Positions 34,705 to 43,580 are shown, counted from the stretch's first letter. The stretch is DNA of 64,000 nt from Marinomonas aquimarina (GCF_900089755.1 NZ_FLOC01000013.1:1-64000); one strand, 5' to 3'. Numbers and translations: made by a program. Notes: generated by a model not told the origin, from the letters alone.

Positions 34705-35955
34705 ATGAGTTTCTCCACCCTAGGTCTTGATGCAGAGCTACTGTCAGTCCTCGATACGCTTGGCTATCAAACACCAACGCCAATTCAACAAGCGGCGATT
34801 CCTGAAGTGCTAGCGGGCCATGATGTGATGGCGGGCGCGCAAACCGGCACTGGTAAAACGGCGGCGTTTGCCTTGCCTTTGATCCAGCGTCACCTTGCAC
34901 GTGAAGAGTCTGAAAAAGTCATTCGTGTGTTGGTGTTGACGCCGACGCGAGAGCTGGCGCAGCAAGTGCACCAAAGTTTTGTCAAATACAGCCAAGGCTT
35001 AGGTCTAAATGCGGTGGTGGCCTACGGTGGCGCGAGCATTAACCCGCAGATCGATGCTCTAAACGAAGGTTGTGATGTGTTGGTGGCAACGCCTGGACGT
35101 TTGCTAGAGCTTGCCATCAAACAGCTGATCGACTTAAGCACAGTCGAGACCCTGATCTTGGACGAAGCCGATCGTATGCTGGATATGGGCTTTATTATCG
35201 ACATCGAACGCATCTTAAAACGCCTGCCTGAAACACGCCAAACGCTTTTCTTTTCCGCGACCTTTAACGATGAAGTGTTTGCCCTGAGCAAAACCATTTT
35301 GAAGCAGCCAAAGTTGATCGAAGTAGCCGAGCGCAACGCCACCGCCGCCAAAGTCGAGCAGCGTATCTATGAAGTGGATAACAAACGCAAAGCTGGCCTA
35401 GTGGCGTACTTGATTGGTTCAAAAAACTGGCAGCAGGTGTTGATCTTTACGCGCACTAAGCAAGCGGTGGACGATCTCACCAAGGAGCTTGGCAAAGATG
35501 GTATCAGTGCGGCAGCGGTGCATGGGGATAAGTCCCAAGGCGCTCGTGATCGTGGTTTAGAAGAGTTCAAAACCGGACAAGTGCGTGCCTTGGTCGCAAC
35601 CGATGTGGCCGCGCGGGGCTTGGACATTGAGCAGCTGCAATACGTGATCAACTACGAGTTACCGTACAACGCGGAAGACTACATTCACCGAATCGGACGC
35701 ACTGGCCGCGCGGGCAAAGAAGGCTTGGCCGTGTCCTTGGTATCACCAAAAGAGAAGTACCTGTTAGAAGACATCGAAAAACTCACCGGCGAGCATTTTG
35801 TGCCACAGTGGATGGAAGGCTTTGAACCCAATTTAATGGTGCAAGAAGAGCAAGCCAGCTCGAAGCGCAAACCATCGAAAAAAGCCCTTCGTGCCAAGGC
35901 ATTAGGACAAAGCGGTGGTGGCAAACCGAAAAGCGGCAAACCACGCCGTCGCTAA
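34705..35955 (+). CDS. rhlE: DEAD-box RNA helicase (RhlE-like)
   Basis: A 416-residue helicase: Q motif TPTPIQQAAIP, Walker A AGAQTGTGKTAAF, PTRELAQQV, LDEADRMLDMGF, FFSATF, VATDVAARGLDI and HRIGRTGRAGKEG. The C-terminal tail is basic (SKRKPSKKALRAK to the end), as in RhlE proteins that act in ribosome assembly and RNA turnover. The ATG at 34705 is preferred over a TTG six bases upstream. A hairpin follows the stop. RhlE versus another DEAD-box subgroup is not fully settled. Confidence 0.9.
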   Translation: MSFSTLGLDAELLSVLDTLGYQTPTPIQQAAIPEVLAGHDVMAGAQTGTGKTAAFALPLIQRHLAREESEKVIRVLVLTPTRELAQQVHQSFVKYSQGLGLNAVVAYGGASINPQIDALNEGCDVLVATPGRLLELAIKQLIDLSTVETLILDEADRMLDMGFIIDIERILKRLPETRQTLFFSATFNDEVFALSKTILKQPKLIEVAERNATAAKVEQRIYEVDNKRKAGLVAYLIGSKNWQQVLIFTRTKQAVDDLTKELGKDGISAAAVHGDKSQGARDRGLEEFKTGQVRALVATDVAARGLDIEQLQYVINYELPYNAEDYIHRIGRTGRAGKEGLAVSLVSPKEKYLLEDIEKLTGEHFVPQWMEGFEPNLMVQEEQASSKRKPSKKALRAKALGQSGGGKPKSGKPRRR

Positions 35956-35963
35956 TATAAATC

Positions 35964-35994
35964 CTATGAAGCTAATGCTGCATTAGCTTCATAG
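35964..35994 (+). terminator. Hairpin after the DEAD-box helicase gene
   Basis: A perfect 14-pair stem (CTATGAAGCTAATG with CATTAGCTTCATAG, CTG loop), nine bases past the stop. The T run that follows is short and interrupted. Confidence 0.7.
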
Positions 35995-36040
35995 CGTTTA
36001 AAACATTCTCTACCTCTCATTACATTCCCTTCGAAAACTT

Positions 36041-36062
36041 ATTTTGCACATAGTTGCAAAAT
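36041..36062. promoter_or_regulatory. Palindromic operator candidate of the ABC/phosphatase operon
   Basis: ATTTTGCA and TGCAAAAT form an eight-base inverted repeat with a six-base spacer, 54 bases before the permease start. Half of it could overlap a -35 box. The LacI-type regulator encoded at the operon's end is the natural candidate to bind here. The centre is not the usual CG of LacI sites, so this is tentative. Confidence 0.5.
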
Positions 36063-36115
36063 TTAACGTCACTGCAACATTTGCCTTCTATCGTTGCTCG
36101 TAACTTAATCAAGTA

Positions 36116-37951
36116 ATGAGCGATAGGGATATGTCTGTAATGACTGACACAGCTTGTTCGACCGCCTGGCAACGGTGGCGTTACAAGTTAGAAATTGCCA
36201 AGCGAGCACCGACGATCTTTATTGGTCTCGCTTTGCTGTTTATTTTTGGCTGGCTGATTGTCGCACCGATTGTGAATATGATGATGGAAATGTTCACGGT
36301 TCAAACTGGCGATGAGATGCGCGTTGGCGCTGAAGCGGGTCAGTTCACGAGCTACTACCTTGAGCGCGTATTTTCTTCACGCATGTCCTCGATCATCTTT
36401 TGGAAGCCTTTGTGGAACACTCTGATGGTCGCCGTGATTTCCATGGTGTTGTCCATGATCATTGGTTCTATCTTGGCTTGGTTACTGGTTCGCACGGATT
36501 TGATGGGACGCAAGTGGTTGTCTACTGCTCTGATCATTCCTTTCATGTTACCTGCGTGGACTTTTGCTTTGGCTTGGACAACCTTGTTCAAGAACGCCAC
36601 CATTGGTGGTCAGCCTGGTTGGGTTGAGAATATGGGCTACCAATTACCAGATTGGGTGTCCTATGGTGTATTTCCCACCATTGTCATCATGACGTTGAAT
36701 TACATCCCGTTTGTGATTTTGTTAGTCGGAAATGCGCTACGCCGCCTCGATAGTCAGCTGGAAGAGGCGGGTAAAATGCTTGGCGCCAGCCGACCTAAAA
36801 TCGCCTTATCTATTGTCTTTCCTTTAATGCGCCCAGCCTTGATGTCTTCGGCACTGTTGATCTTTGCTGATGCGATCGGTGAGTTTTCTGTGCCGTATGT
36901 ACTTGGATTGCCCGTTCATTTTGAAACTCTAGCAACTTCTCTTTATCGCGCTATTGGTACTCAGCAAACGGGTGTCGCAGCGGTCTTTGCAGCCGTTATT
37001 TTAGTGTTTGGTATTGCCACATTAGCGCTGGACGCTTGGATGATGCGTGAGGCACGCCGTTTTGCCATTATCGGTTCAAAAGGCGCTATGGAACGCCGTC
37101 AATCCTTGGGTATTTTACAGTGGCCGGCAACGATCCTAGCACTTGTGATGGTGTTCATCGGTGTGGTGGCACCATTGGGAGCCTTGGCGCTGTCGACGGT
37201 AATGCATATTCCTGGGCGCTTTGAGTTCTCGAACTTCACTCTGGATTACTGGATCGGCACCAATCTAGACACCATTGCCATGCAAAATGGCATTTTGTTC
37301 TCGTCAGAGTTTTGGGCGGCGGCTTGGAGTTCTATCAGTATTGTCGGCAGCGCTTCCATTTGCGCTGGTATTTTGGGGCTGCTAACAGGCTACATTGTAC
37401 TGCGTTCACCGCTACGTGTGGTCTCGGTAACTTTACGTCAGGTGACGTTCTTCCCATATTTGGTACCGGGCATCGCCTTTGCTGTGGCATTTCTAACGTT
37501 GTTTGCTGTGCCGCATGGCCCTATTCCTGCGCTATACGGTACGCCTATTATTCTGTTCTTAGCCTTAATCGCGGATCAGATGCCATTTGCTAGCCGTGCG
37601 GGCATTTCTGCGATGACACAACTTGGCAGTGATGTAGAGGATAGTGCTCGTGTATCTGGTGCTGGTTGGTGTCGTCGAATGTATTCGATCATTATCCCGA
37701 TTCAACGTAACGCCCTAGTGACCGCTGTGTTGATGCCTTTTATCTCAGGCATCAAGGGCGTCAGTCTATTCATCATTCTTGCCGTGCCTGCTACGGATGT
37801 TTTAACCACTTTTTCAATTCGATTGATCGATTTTAACTACACCCAAGCCGCCAATGCTGTGGTTTTGATGATCGCTTTAATTGCCTTACTCGGCACGATA
37901 GTCATTAACCGATTGACTCGAACCGGCCTAGCACAAGGACTGGAGAGCTAA
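36116..37951 (+). CDS. ABC transporter permease, double-domain (ferric/sugar-phosphate importer type)
   Basis: A 611-residue inner-membrane protein with about twelve helices and two permease domains, each with an EAA loop: EEAGKMLGASRPKIALSIVFPLMRP and EDSARVSGAGWCRRMYSIIIP. This tandem layout is shared by FbpB/HitB ferric permeases and by AfuB sugar-phosphate permeases. It heads a six-gene operon with its ATPase, a binding protein, two phosphatase-family enzymes and a LacI regulator. The iron annotation usual for this family is doubtful given these neighbours. The exact start is uncertain (further in-frame ATG codons at 36131 and 36140). Confidence 0.92.
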   Translation: MSDRDMSVMTDTACSTAWQRWRYKLEIAKRAPTIFIGLALLFIFGWLIVAPIVNMMMEMFTVQTGDEMRVGAEAGQFTSYYLERVFSSRMSSIIFWKPLWNTLMVAVISMVLSMIIGSILAWLLVRTDLMGRKWLSTALIIPFMLPAWTFALAWTTLFKNATIGGQPGWVENMGYQLPDWVSYGVFPTIVIMTLNYIPFVILLVGNALRRLDSQLEEAGKMLGASRPKIALSIVFPLMRPALMSSALLIFADAIGEFSVPYVLGLPVHFETLATSLYRAIGTQQTGVAAVFAAVILVFGIATLALDAWMMREARRFAIIGSKGAMERRQSLGILQWPATILALVMVFIGVVAPLGALALSTVMHIPGRFEFSNFTLDYWIGTNLDTIAMQNGILFSSEFWAAAWSSISIVGSASICAGILGLLTGYIVLRSPLRVVSVTLRQVTFFPYLVPGIAFAVAFLTLFAVPHGPIPALYGTPIILFLALIADQMPFASRAGISAMTQLGSDVEDSARVSGAGWCRRMYSIIIPIQRNALVTAVLMPFISGIKGVSLFIILAVPATDVLTTFSIRLIDFNYTQAANAVVLMIALIALLGTIVINRLTRTGLAQGLES

Positions 37952-37954
37952 CCC

Positions 37955-39133
37955 ATGCCAAACATTACTCTGAACAATATTTCAAAGCGTTATACACCTG
38001 ATCATCCGCCAGCGGTAGATCAAGTATCCATGGAGATTGAAGACGGTGCTTTTATGTGTGTGCTGGGGCCTTCTGGTTGTGGCAAGTCGACTATTTTGCG
38101 CATGATTGCCGGTCTTGAAAACTTGACCGATGGCGAAATCGCCGTCGCTGGAAAGTCCCTTGATCATGTTCGCAAAGGGATCTTCGTGCCACCAGAGAAA
38201 CGACACATTGGTCTTGTGTTTCAGTCTTATGCGCTATGGCCTCATATGACTGTGGCGCGCAATATCGAATTTGGTTTGAAGCTGCAAAAAATGCCTGCGC
38301 AAGAGCGTAAACAACGTGTGGCGGACATGATCGCTATGCTCAAAATAGAAGGGCTAGAAGATCGCTATCCTGCGCAGCTATCCGGTGGACAGCAGCAGCG
38401 TGTGGCGCTAGCACGCACGTTAGCGATGAACCCTGGTGTACTGCTTTTAGATGAACCGCTTTCTAATCTAGATGCCGCACTTCGTCTGTCCATGCGCGCA
38501 GAGCTGACCCGACTACACAAAGAGTTTGGTACAACGATTGTGTTTGTGACACATGATCAGTGGGAAGCCATGACGCTTGCGACGAAGATTGCAGTGATGA
38601 ACAAAGGCACCCTGCAACAAATCGGTACGCCAGATGATATTTATGAGCGTCCAGCTAATCGCTTTGTTGCTGAATTTATCGGTAATCCTCCAATCAATAT
38701 GCTGCCTGTCACATCCAGCGTGGCCCAGCACCTGATCAATATCTCTGGCTTCTCAATACCTTCAGAGGCTAGCACGGATCAAGCTATGTTAGGCCTTCGC
38801 CCAGAAGGGTTGCAGCTTAGTACAGATGCTTCCGGTAAGGGATTCCCTGTCGTCATTTCCGACATTATGCCAACTGGTGGTGCTTGGATTATTGAGTTAC
38901 AAGCCAACGCTGTCACTAGCGAAAATGAATCCTTTAGCTTGGTGTATACCACGCAAACTCCACCATTATGGCGTAAAGGTGAGCATGTCTTTTTACGTGC
39001 TGCGCCTCATGCCATGCACTTATTTTCCAAGGACGGAGAGCGTCAATCTCTGTCGATCAACTCGAAAACTGCCGCGTTTGCGGAAATGAAGACCCCTAAT
39101 CTTTGTAAATCCAAAACTGAGGACATCCTATGA
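37955..39133 (+). CDS. ABC transporter ATP-binding protein
   Basis: A 392-residue ATPase: Walker A LGPSGCGKSTILR, Q loop VFQSYALWPHMTV, signature LSGGQQQRVALARTLA, Walker B VLLLDEPLSNLDA and H loop VTHDQWEAM. The C-terminal 150 residues include a TOBE-like domain (AMLGLRPEGLQL), as in AfuC/FbpC/PotA-type importers. GGAG precedes the ATG. It lies four bases after the permease gene, and its stop overlaps the start of the binding-protein gene by ATGA. Confidence 0.95.
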   Translation: MPNITLNNISKRYTPDHPPAVDQVSMEIEDGAFMCVLGPSGCGKSTILRMIAGLENLTDGEIAVAGKSLDHVRKGIFVPPEKRHIGLVFQSYALWPHMTVARNIEFGLKLQKMPAQERKQRVADMIAMLKIEGLEDRYPAQLSGGQQQRVALARTLAMNPGVLLLDEPLSNLDAALRLSMRAELTRLHKEFGTTIVFVTHDQWEAMTLATKIAVMNKGTLQQIGTPDDIYERPANRFVAEFIGNPPINMLPVTSSVAQHLINISGFSIPSEASTDQAMLGLRPEGLQLSTDASGKGFPVVISDIMPTGGAWIIELQANAVTSENESFSLVYTTQTPPLWRKGEHVFLRAAPHAMHLFSKDGERQSLSINSKTAAFAEMKTPNLCKSKTEDIL

Positions 39134-40233
39134 TTCGCAAAATCTCCAGCCTACTGTTGGTCGGTACCCTAGCTTCTACTGCTAACGCTGAAAAGTTTGA
39201 TCTTGATGCTTTGATTGAAGCTGCAAAAGCGGAACCACCACTGTCAGTGTATGACTCGACCGGTAAAATTAAAAAGCAAGCGGAAGCCTTTGCGAAGAAG
39301 TACGGTATTGAAACAACAGGTACAAAAATCAAAGCGGGTGCCAATATAAAAATGGTGGTCAGTGAAGCAAAGGCAAACAACGTACGCTCTGACGTTGTGA
39401 TCATCTCTGATGTACCAGCCGCGTCAGCACAGCTGCTAAAAACGGGTTACACCTACAGCTATGTACCTGAAGACATGGCAGATAAGATTCCAAGCCAGTT
39501 TAGAAGCCCGCTAGTCGTATCAAATTCTCCTGTAGTGTGGTCTTACAACACTGCACTGAACGACACCTGCCCTGTGGATAATATTTGGGCGTTGACCGAC
39601 CCAGAGTGGAAAGGTCATGTGTCTATGCCTGACCCTTTGAACAAGTCGGTCTACACGGATTTCTTTAACCAAATCTCCATGCACCATGACCAAGTGATTG
39701 CCGATGCGTACGAAGCCCACTATGGCAAACCTCTAAAAACAGACTTGAATAATGCTACTGAAGCATTTGTGGCGGCATTGGCTGCTAACCAACCTTTGCT
39801 AACGAACTCTGACAGCGATGTTGCTGCAGCAGTCGGTGCGCCCGACAGTTCAGAAAACTTTATTGGCATCATGTCGTCAGCAAAATTCCGTGAAAACAAA
39901 AACGGTATGAAGCTTGGCATCTGTGACACGATTAAGCCAATGACAGGCTTGTTGTATCCGAAATTTATGATGATCACCAAGGGTACGGATAGCCCGAATG
40001 CGGCGAAACTATTCGTGCATTACATGTTGACCGAAGAAGGTTACGCACCACAGGCGATTGACGGGAAAATCTCGACCAATATCGACAATAAAATCCCAGC
40101 ACAAGAGCCATCTGGTGTGGCCTCTCATCTAGACGAGCTACTGAAGTATGACACCACAACGGCGCAAGATGACTGGGCTTCTCGCCAAGAATGGCAAGAC
40201 CTTTGGGCGCTAGCACGAGCTGGACAACTGTAA
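39130..40233 (+). CDS. Periplasmic binding protein of the AfuA/ferric superfamily
   Basis: A 367-residue protein with a signal peptide (ISSLLLVGTLASTANA|EKF) and a type 2 binding-protein fold: PPLSVYDSTGKIKKQAEAFAKKYGI, SDVVIISDVPAASAQL and DNIWALTDPEWKGHVSMPDPLNKS. I do not see the paired tyrosines of iron-binding FbpA. Relatives include AfuA, which binds sugar phosphates, and 2-aminoethylphosphonate-binding proteins. With two phosphatase-like genes downstream, a phosphorylated ligand is likely. A hairpin follows the gene. Confidence 0.88.
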   Translation: MIRKISSLLLVGTLASTANAEKFDLDALIEAAKAEPPLSVYDSTGKIKKQAEAFAKKYGIETTGTKIKAGANIKMVVSEAKANNVRSDVVIISDVPAASAQLLKTGYTYSYVPEDMADKIPSQFRSPLVVSNSPVVWSYNTALNDTCPVDNIWALTDPEWKGHVSMPDPLNKSVYTDFFNQISMHHDQVIADAYEAHYGKPLKTDLNNATEAFVAALAANQPLLTNSDSDVAAAVGAPDSSENFIGIMSSAKFRENKNGMKLGICDTIKPMTGLLYPKFMMITKGTDSPNAAKLFVHYMLTEEGYAPQAIDGKISTNIDNKIPAQEPSGVASHLDELLKYDTTTAQDDWASRQEWQDLWALARAGQL

Positions 40234-40240
40234 AAAATGA

Positions 40241-40276
40241 TTTGTAGCGGCGCCTTTGTTTAGGTGCTGCTACAAA
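40241..40276 (+). other. Intercistronic hairpin after the binding-protein gene
   Basis: Arms TTTGTAGCGGCGCCT and AGGTGCTGCTACAAA form a 15-pair RNA stem with two G-U pairs and a six-base loop. No T run follows. Such a structure could protect the 3' end of the upstream mRNA and raise the binding protein over the downstream enzymes. Confidence 0.75.
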
Positions 40277-40329
40277 CTCTTTGTAACCCACAGACCCTGA
40301 AGTCTGTCTAAGCTATTAAAAGGTTTACT

Positions 40330-41139
40330 TTGAAACGATCCGACCAAATTGAGACTCGAGCAGAGTTTCTAAAATCACTAATAAAAAAAGCATCAGATCG
40401 TGCTCTAGAAGGTTTCTTAAATCGTACGGCGGGTGAATATGATTTAAAAGGCCCACAAGACTTTCTGACTGAAACGGATCTTGCTGTTGAAGCACTCATT
40501 AAAAATGAGATTGCGCACACTTTTCCAGAAGATGCCATCTTGGGAGAAGAAGGCGGGGGCGTACCGGAGCATTTTACTTGGGTCATTGACCCTATCGATG
40601 GTACCGCCAACTTTGCCCGTGGTATCCCTCATTTCTGCGTCATTATCTCTTTTTGTATTGATGGCGAAGCGCAACTAGCCGCTATTGCCCAACCTGTGAC
40701 GCAAGAATTCTATTTTGCCCAACGAGGGCAAGGGGCATTTAAAAACGACCAACCGATGCGCACCTCTACAACAAGCACCATGGGCCAAGCGCATTTAGAG
40801 CTAGGCTGGTCTCGCCGTGCCACCATTGAATCGTATTTAGCCACGCAAGATACCCTGTTACGACAAGGCGCAAGTATTCGCCGTGGCGGCTCGGGAGGCC
40901 TTGCCTTGGCATGGGTCGCAGAAGGCCGCACTGATGCATATTTAGAAATCAGCATGAACAGCTGGGACTGTATCGCTGGCATGTTATTGATTGAAGAAGC
41001 AGGTGGACGAGTAGGAAATTGGCCACGGACTTTAGCTGACTTAACCAAAACTGGCCCCGTATTAGGCTCGAACGCATTATTGGCGCAACAGGCGGCGACT
41101 GTCGACTTTCCTGGCTTAGCGCTTAAGGATCAAGAATGA
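40330..41139 (+). CDS. Inositol monophosphatase family phosphatase
   Basis: A 269-residue enzyme with the metal-dependent phosphatase motifs ILGEEGGG, WVIDPIDGTANFARGIPHF and WDCIAGMLLIEEAGG, all intact. Family members dephosphorylate inositol phosphates, sugar phosphates or histidinol phosphate. It starts with TTG, preceded by AAGG at a spacing of seven. The operon context, beside an importer and a Cys-X5-Arg phosphatase, suggests that it dephosphorylates the imported compound in the cytoplasm. Its stop overlaps the next start as ATGA. Confidence 0.93.
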   Translation: MKRSDQIETRAEFLKSLIKKASDRALEGFLNRTAGEYDLKGPQDFLTETDLAVEALIKNEIAHTFPEDAILGEEGGGVPEHFTWVIDPIDGTANFARGIPHFCVIISFCIDGEAQLAAIAQPVTQEFYFAQRGQGAFKNDQPMRTSTTSTMGQAHLELGWSRRATIESYLATQDTLLRQGASIRRGGSGGLALAWVAEGRTDAYLEISMNSWDCIAGMLLIEEAGGRVGNWPRTLADLTKTGPVLGSNALLAQQAATVDFPGLALKDQE

Positions 41140-41783
41140 AAACTGAAGCAGAAATTTTAGACATTAAACGTCTTTTCCGAGAAGCCGACGCGATGCGTGC
41201 ACCACTGCATTGTGTACATGAGAACTTTCTTGGTCGCGGGATCGATCTTTATATTGGTAACAAACAAGCCGCATCTGACCCTGAGCTATTAAAAGAACAT
41301 CGCATCGGTACTGTGTTTAACTGCGCGGTGAACCTTGATATCAATTTGGTAACAACGGTAGACCCACTGAGCAAAACATTACCTTTTGGTTGGGCACCCG
41401 TGCGCTATTACAAATTAGGCATTGTTGATGGCCCCGGAAATCCACATCCAATGATGTTGGCGGGTTACTACCAGCTACGCAGTATTATTGATCAAGAGCT
41501 GCCTAAAAAAGAAAGCTATCCGTGGACAGAAACAGGTAACATATTGATCAATTGTCGCGGAGGACGCAGTCGATCCGTTACCTTGACTGCACTTCTCCTT
41601 CATTTGGACGAGCCTGAAACGTATCCAACCATTGATGCAGCGGTTGCTCATATTCGAGAAGCACGACAGCTGATCAAAGAAGAATGGCCAGAAGCTCCTA
41701 AGCAAGTACTGGTCGATGCCGCCTACTGGGCGGCAGAACAAGTGAAACGAATCAGGCCTTATTTGCCCGACGAGAACGAGTAA
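41136..41783 (+). CDS. Dual-specificity-type (Cys-X5-Arg) phosphatase
   Basis: A 215-residue cytoplasmic protein with the signature ILINCRGGRSRSVTLTALLL, a cysteine-phosphatase P-loop in which C-RGGRS-R provides nucleophile and phosphate-binding arginine. A candidate general acid is aspartate in LGIVDGPGN. The GIDLYIGNKQAASDPELLKEHRIGTVFNCAV segment (residues about 34-64) is typical of dual-specificity phosphatase folds. The usual histidine before the cysteine is replaced by asparagine. The substrate may be a phosphorylated sugar or polyol rather than protein, given the operon. It is translationally coupled to both neighbours. Confidence 0.85.
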   Translation: MKTEAEILDIKRLFREADAMRAPLHCVHENFLGRGIDLYIGNKQAASDPELLKEHRIGTVFNCAVNLDINLVTTVDPLSKTLPFGWAPVRYYKLGIVDGPGNPHPMMLAGYYQLRSIIDQELPKKESYPWTETGNILINCRGGRSRSVTLTALLLHLDEPETYPTIDAAVAHIREARQLIKEEWPEAPKQVLVDAAYWAAEQVKRIRPYLPDENE

Positions 41784-42812
41784 ATGACAAAGCTTAAAGG
41801 TCCCGCTAAAAGCCGCGCAGCTTCTGCTACAGAAGTAGCGCGGCTCGCTGGTGTATCACGATCTGCCGTTTCCCGAACCTTTACCGATGGTGCCAGTGTT
41901 TCGGCGAAGACTCGTGAAAAAGTGTTGGCCGCTGCCGCAGAGCTGAACTATCACGTTAACCACTTGGCGCGCAGTTTATCGAAAGAAAAAAGCCGTCCAG
42001 TTTGTTTGCTAGCGGCCAACCTTGATAAGCCGTACCATAACTTGCTATTGGACGCGCTGACTCGGCAACTGCAAGCAGATGGTCGTATGGTGATGATCAT
42101 TAACGTAACCTCTGACCCAGAAAGTGCCGATGAGGCATTGCAGAAGGCACTCAGCTACCGAGCGTCTGCCAGCATCGTTATGTCTGGCACACCGCCAGAA
42201 GCTATGGTGCAAACCTGTGTTGAATCTGGTCAAAAGGTCATACTGATCAACCGCAGCAATGACATCGAGAACGTGCACCACGTACAGATCGATTATCATC
42301 AAGCCATGCATCAAGCTGTGGACTACTTTCTCGAAGCCGGGTGTACCAAACTGTGTTTAGTCAGTTCGACTAAAGGTACGCCAAGCTTGCTCGCTCGTGA
42401 GCGTTTCTTTATTGAAGCGGCCAATGAAAAAGGTGCAGAAGTGAGCGTGTGGCGCAGCCATGAAACCAACTACGAAGACGGACAACGTGCAGCGCATGAA
42501 TTGCTGTCTGAGTCTGAGCGTCATCATGCTTACTTTTGTATCACAGACCTAGTGGCGTGTGGATTCTTGGATACTGCACGCCATACATTTGGCGTATCGA
42601 TTCCAAATGACATCAGCGTACTCGGGTTTGACGACGTTCCACAATCCGGTTGGCAAGGGTACAACCTAAGTACCTTTGCCCAGCCTTATGATGGCATTGC
42701 CCAGCGCGTGATCGCGATCCTTAACGAGCAACAGGATCAAGACCTAAGTGCAAGGCTTGCTGTCATTCCAAAGATGCGCAGAACCATTCGTCAACACAAC
42801 AACAAGACCTAG
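41784..42812 (+). CDS. LacI family transcriptional regulator
   Basis: A 342-residue regulator with an N-terminal LacI helix-turn-helix (ATEVARLAGVSRSAVSRTFTDGASVS, at residues 16-41, then TREKVLAAAAELNYHVNHLARSL) and a periplasmic-binding-protein-like effector domain ending with DISVLGFDDVPQSGW. LacI members usually sense a sugar or polyol. Its ATG touches the upstream stop codon. As last gene of the operon it most likely controls it through the palindrome at 36041-36062. A strong terminator follows. Confidence 0.95.
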   Translation: MTKLKGPAKSRAASATEVARLAGVSRSAVSRTFTDGASVSAKTREKVLAAAAELNYHVNHLARSLSKEKSRPVCLLAANLDKPYHNLLLDALTRQLQADGRMVMIINVTSDPESADEALQKALSYRASASIVMSGTPPEAMVQTCVESGQKVILINRSNDIENVHHVQIDYHQAMHQAVDYFLEAGCTKLCLVSSTKGTPSLLARERFFIEAANEKGAEVSVWRSHETNYEDGQRAAHELLSESERHHAYFCITDLVACGFLDTARHTFGVSIPNDISVLGFDDVPQSGWQGYNLSTFAQPYDGIAQRVIAILNEQQDQDLSARLAVIPKMRRTIRQHNNKT

Positions 42813-42848
42813 CCACGACAGTTTCGTGATTTCTGATTGTTCTCAAGC

Positions 42849-42880
42849 GTAAGGCCACCTAGTATGTGGCCTTACTTTTT
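42849..42880 (+). terminator. Rho-independent terminator of the ABC/phosphatase/LacI operon
   Basis: A perfect ten-pair stem (GTAAGGCCAC with GTGGCCTTAC, seven-base loop) is followed by TTTTT. Confidence 0.93.
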
Positions 42881-42903
42881 GAATTTAGAATAAGAGACAC
42901 ATC

Positions 42904-43155
42904 ATGCAACTAGATACCCAAAGCAAAACCTTCGCTGGTGTAGAGTTTCAAGTCACCGTTGTGGAAGGCATTGGCTACTTTAACCATGCCCAACTGCTGG
43001 ATCTAAGCGACCGCATTATGACTGAGAAAGCCAAGATCACTTTTGTCGATATCGCCGAAGCACAAAAGTACCTCGACGATTTTCCAGAAGTGTTTGCGGA
43101 AATGCGTGAATGGAGCCCAGAGCCAGGCATCGCTGCGACGGTGAAGTTGGGGTAA
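42904..43155 (+). CDS. Small protein of unknown function, related to the 45852 gene
   Basis: An 83-residue soluble, acidic protein that I do not recognise. It opens with a beta-like stretch (FAGVEFQVTVVEGIGYF) and ends with a helical part including IAEAQKYLDDFPEVFAEM. Two short motifs, EGIG and EAQK-aromatic-L-x-D, also occur in the same order in the 105-residue protein at 45852-46169, so both may belong to one small family. It lies behind the operon terminator and so needs its own promoter. AAGAGA-type sequence precedes the ATG. Confidence 0.75.
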   Translation: MQLDTQSKTFAGVEFQVTVVEGIGYFNHAQLLDLSDRIMTEKAKITFVDIAEAQKYLDDFPEVFAEMREWSPEPGIAATVKLG

Positions 43156-43160
43156 TCAGG

Positions 43161-43580
43161 TTACGCAGCTGAATGGACTTCAATAAACCACTTCGGTGAT
43201 ATTTCCGCGAAGTCGGTGCGGATATTCGAATCTAAATAGGCGGCGGAGTCGAGCACCACGGCTTGGTCGTCAATGCGTTGAAATACCACCCAGTGCCAGA
43301 AAAATTGGCCGTCTTTTTCTTGATGCTTGATCGACATCAGAGCTGTGTCTGGGAGCGTATCCCAAGTGGTAAAGGGGATTTCGTCGTCGGAGGTGCTAAC
43401 ACCGCTATTGTTGAGTAAAGTGCGCACATATTGGGTGTCAGACCAGAGTGCGGTGTCGTCGGCGTAGATGCCAAGGCCGTTGGCGATGGCTTTCATTTCG
43501 GAGTAGGTTTTGCCCAAGATGTTCGCTACAGCAGCAATACCACAACCGGTTGTTTCTTCCTGTATCACAGGCGTTTGCAT
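43161..43580 (-). CDS. Stand-alone C39-like cysteine peptidase domain protein
   Basis: A 139-residue protein without signal peptide or membrane segment. Near the N-terminus TTGCGIAAVANILGKTY resembles the catalytic cysteine region of C39 peptidases, WHWVVFQRID supplies a histidine, and VVLDSAAYLD an aspartate in the expected order. C39 domains normally cleave double-glycine leaders within bacteriocin ABC exporters. Here the domain is alone, with no exporter, so it may process a small peptide or have another peptidase role. It converges on the 83-residue gene, five bases apart. Confidence 0.75.
   Translation of the reverse strand: MQTPVIQEETTGCGIAAVANILGKTYSEMKAIANGLGIYADDTALWSDTQYVRTLLNNSGVSTSDDEIPFTTWDTLPDTALMSIKHQEKDGQFFWHWVVFQRIDDQAVVLDSAAYLDSNIRTDFAEISPKWFIEVHSAA

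Noticed and set aside
36116-40233. Ferric iron ABC transporter
   Set aside because: The fold family suggests iron, but the binding protein lacks an obvious tyrosine pair, and the operon carries two phosphatases and a LacI regulator. I describe it by superfamily only.
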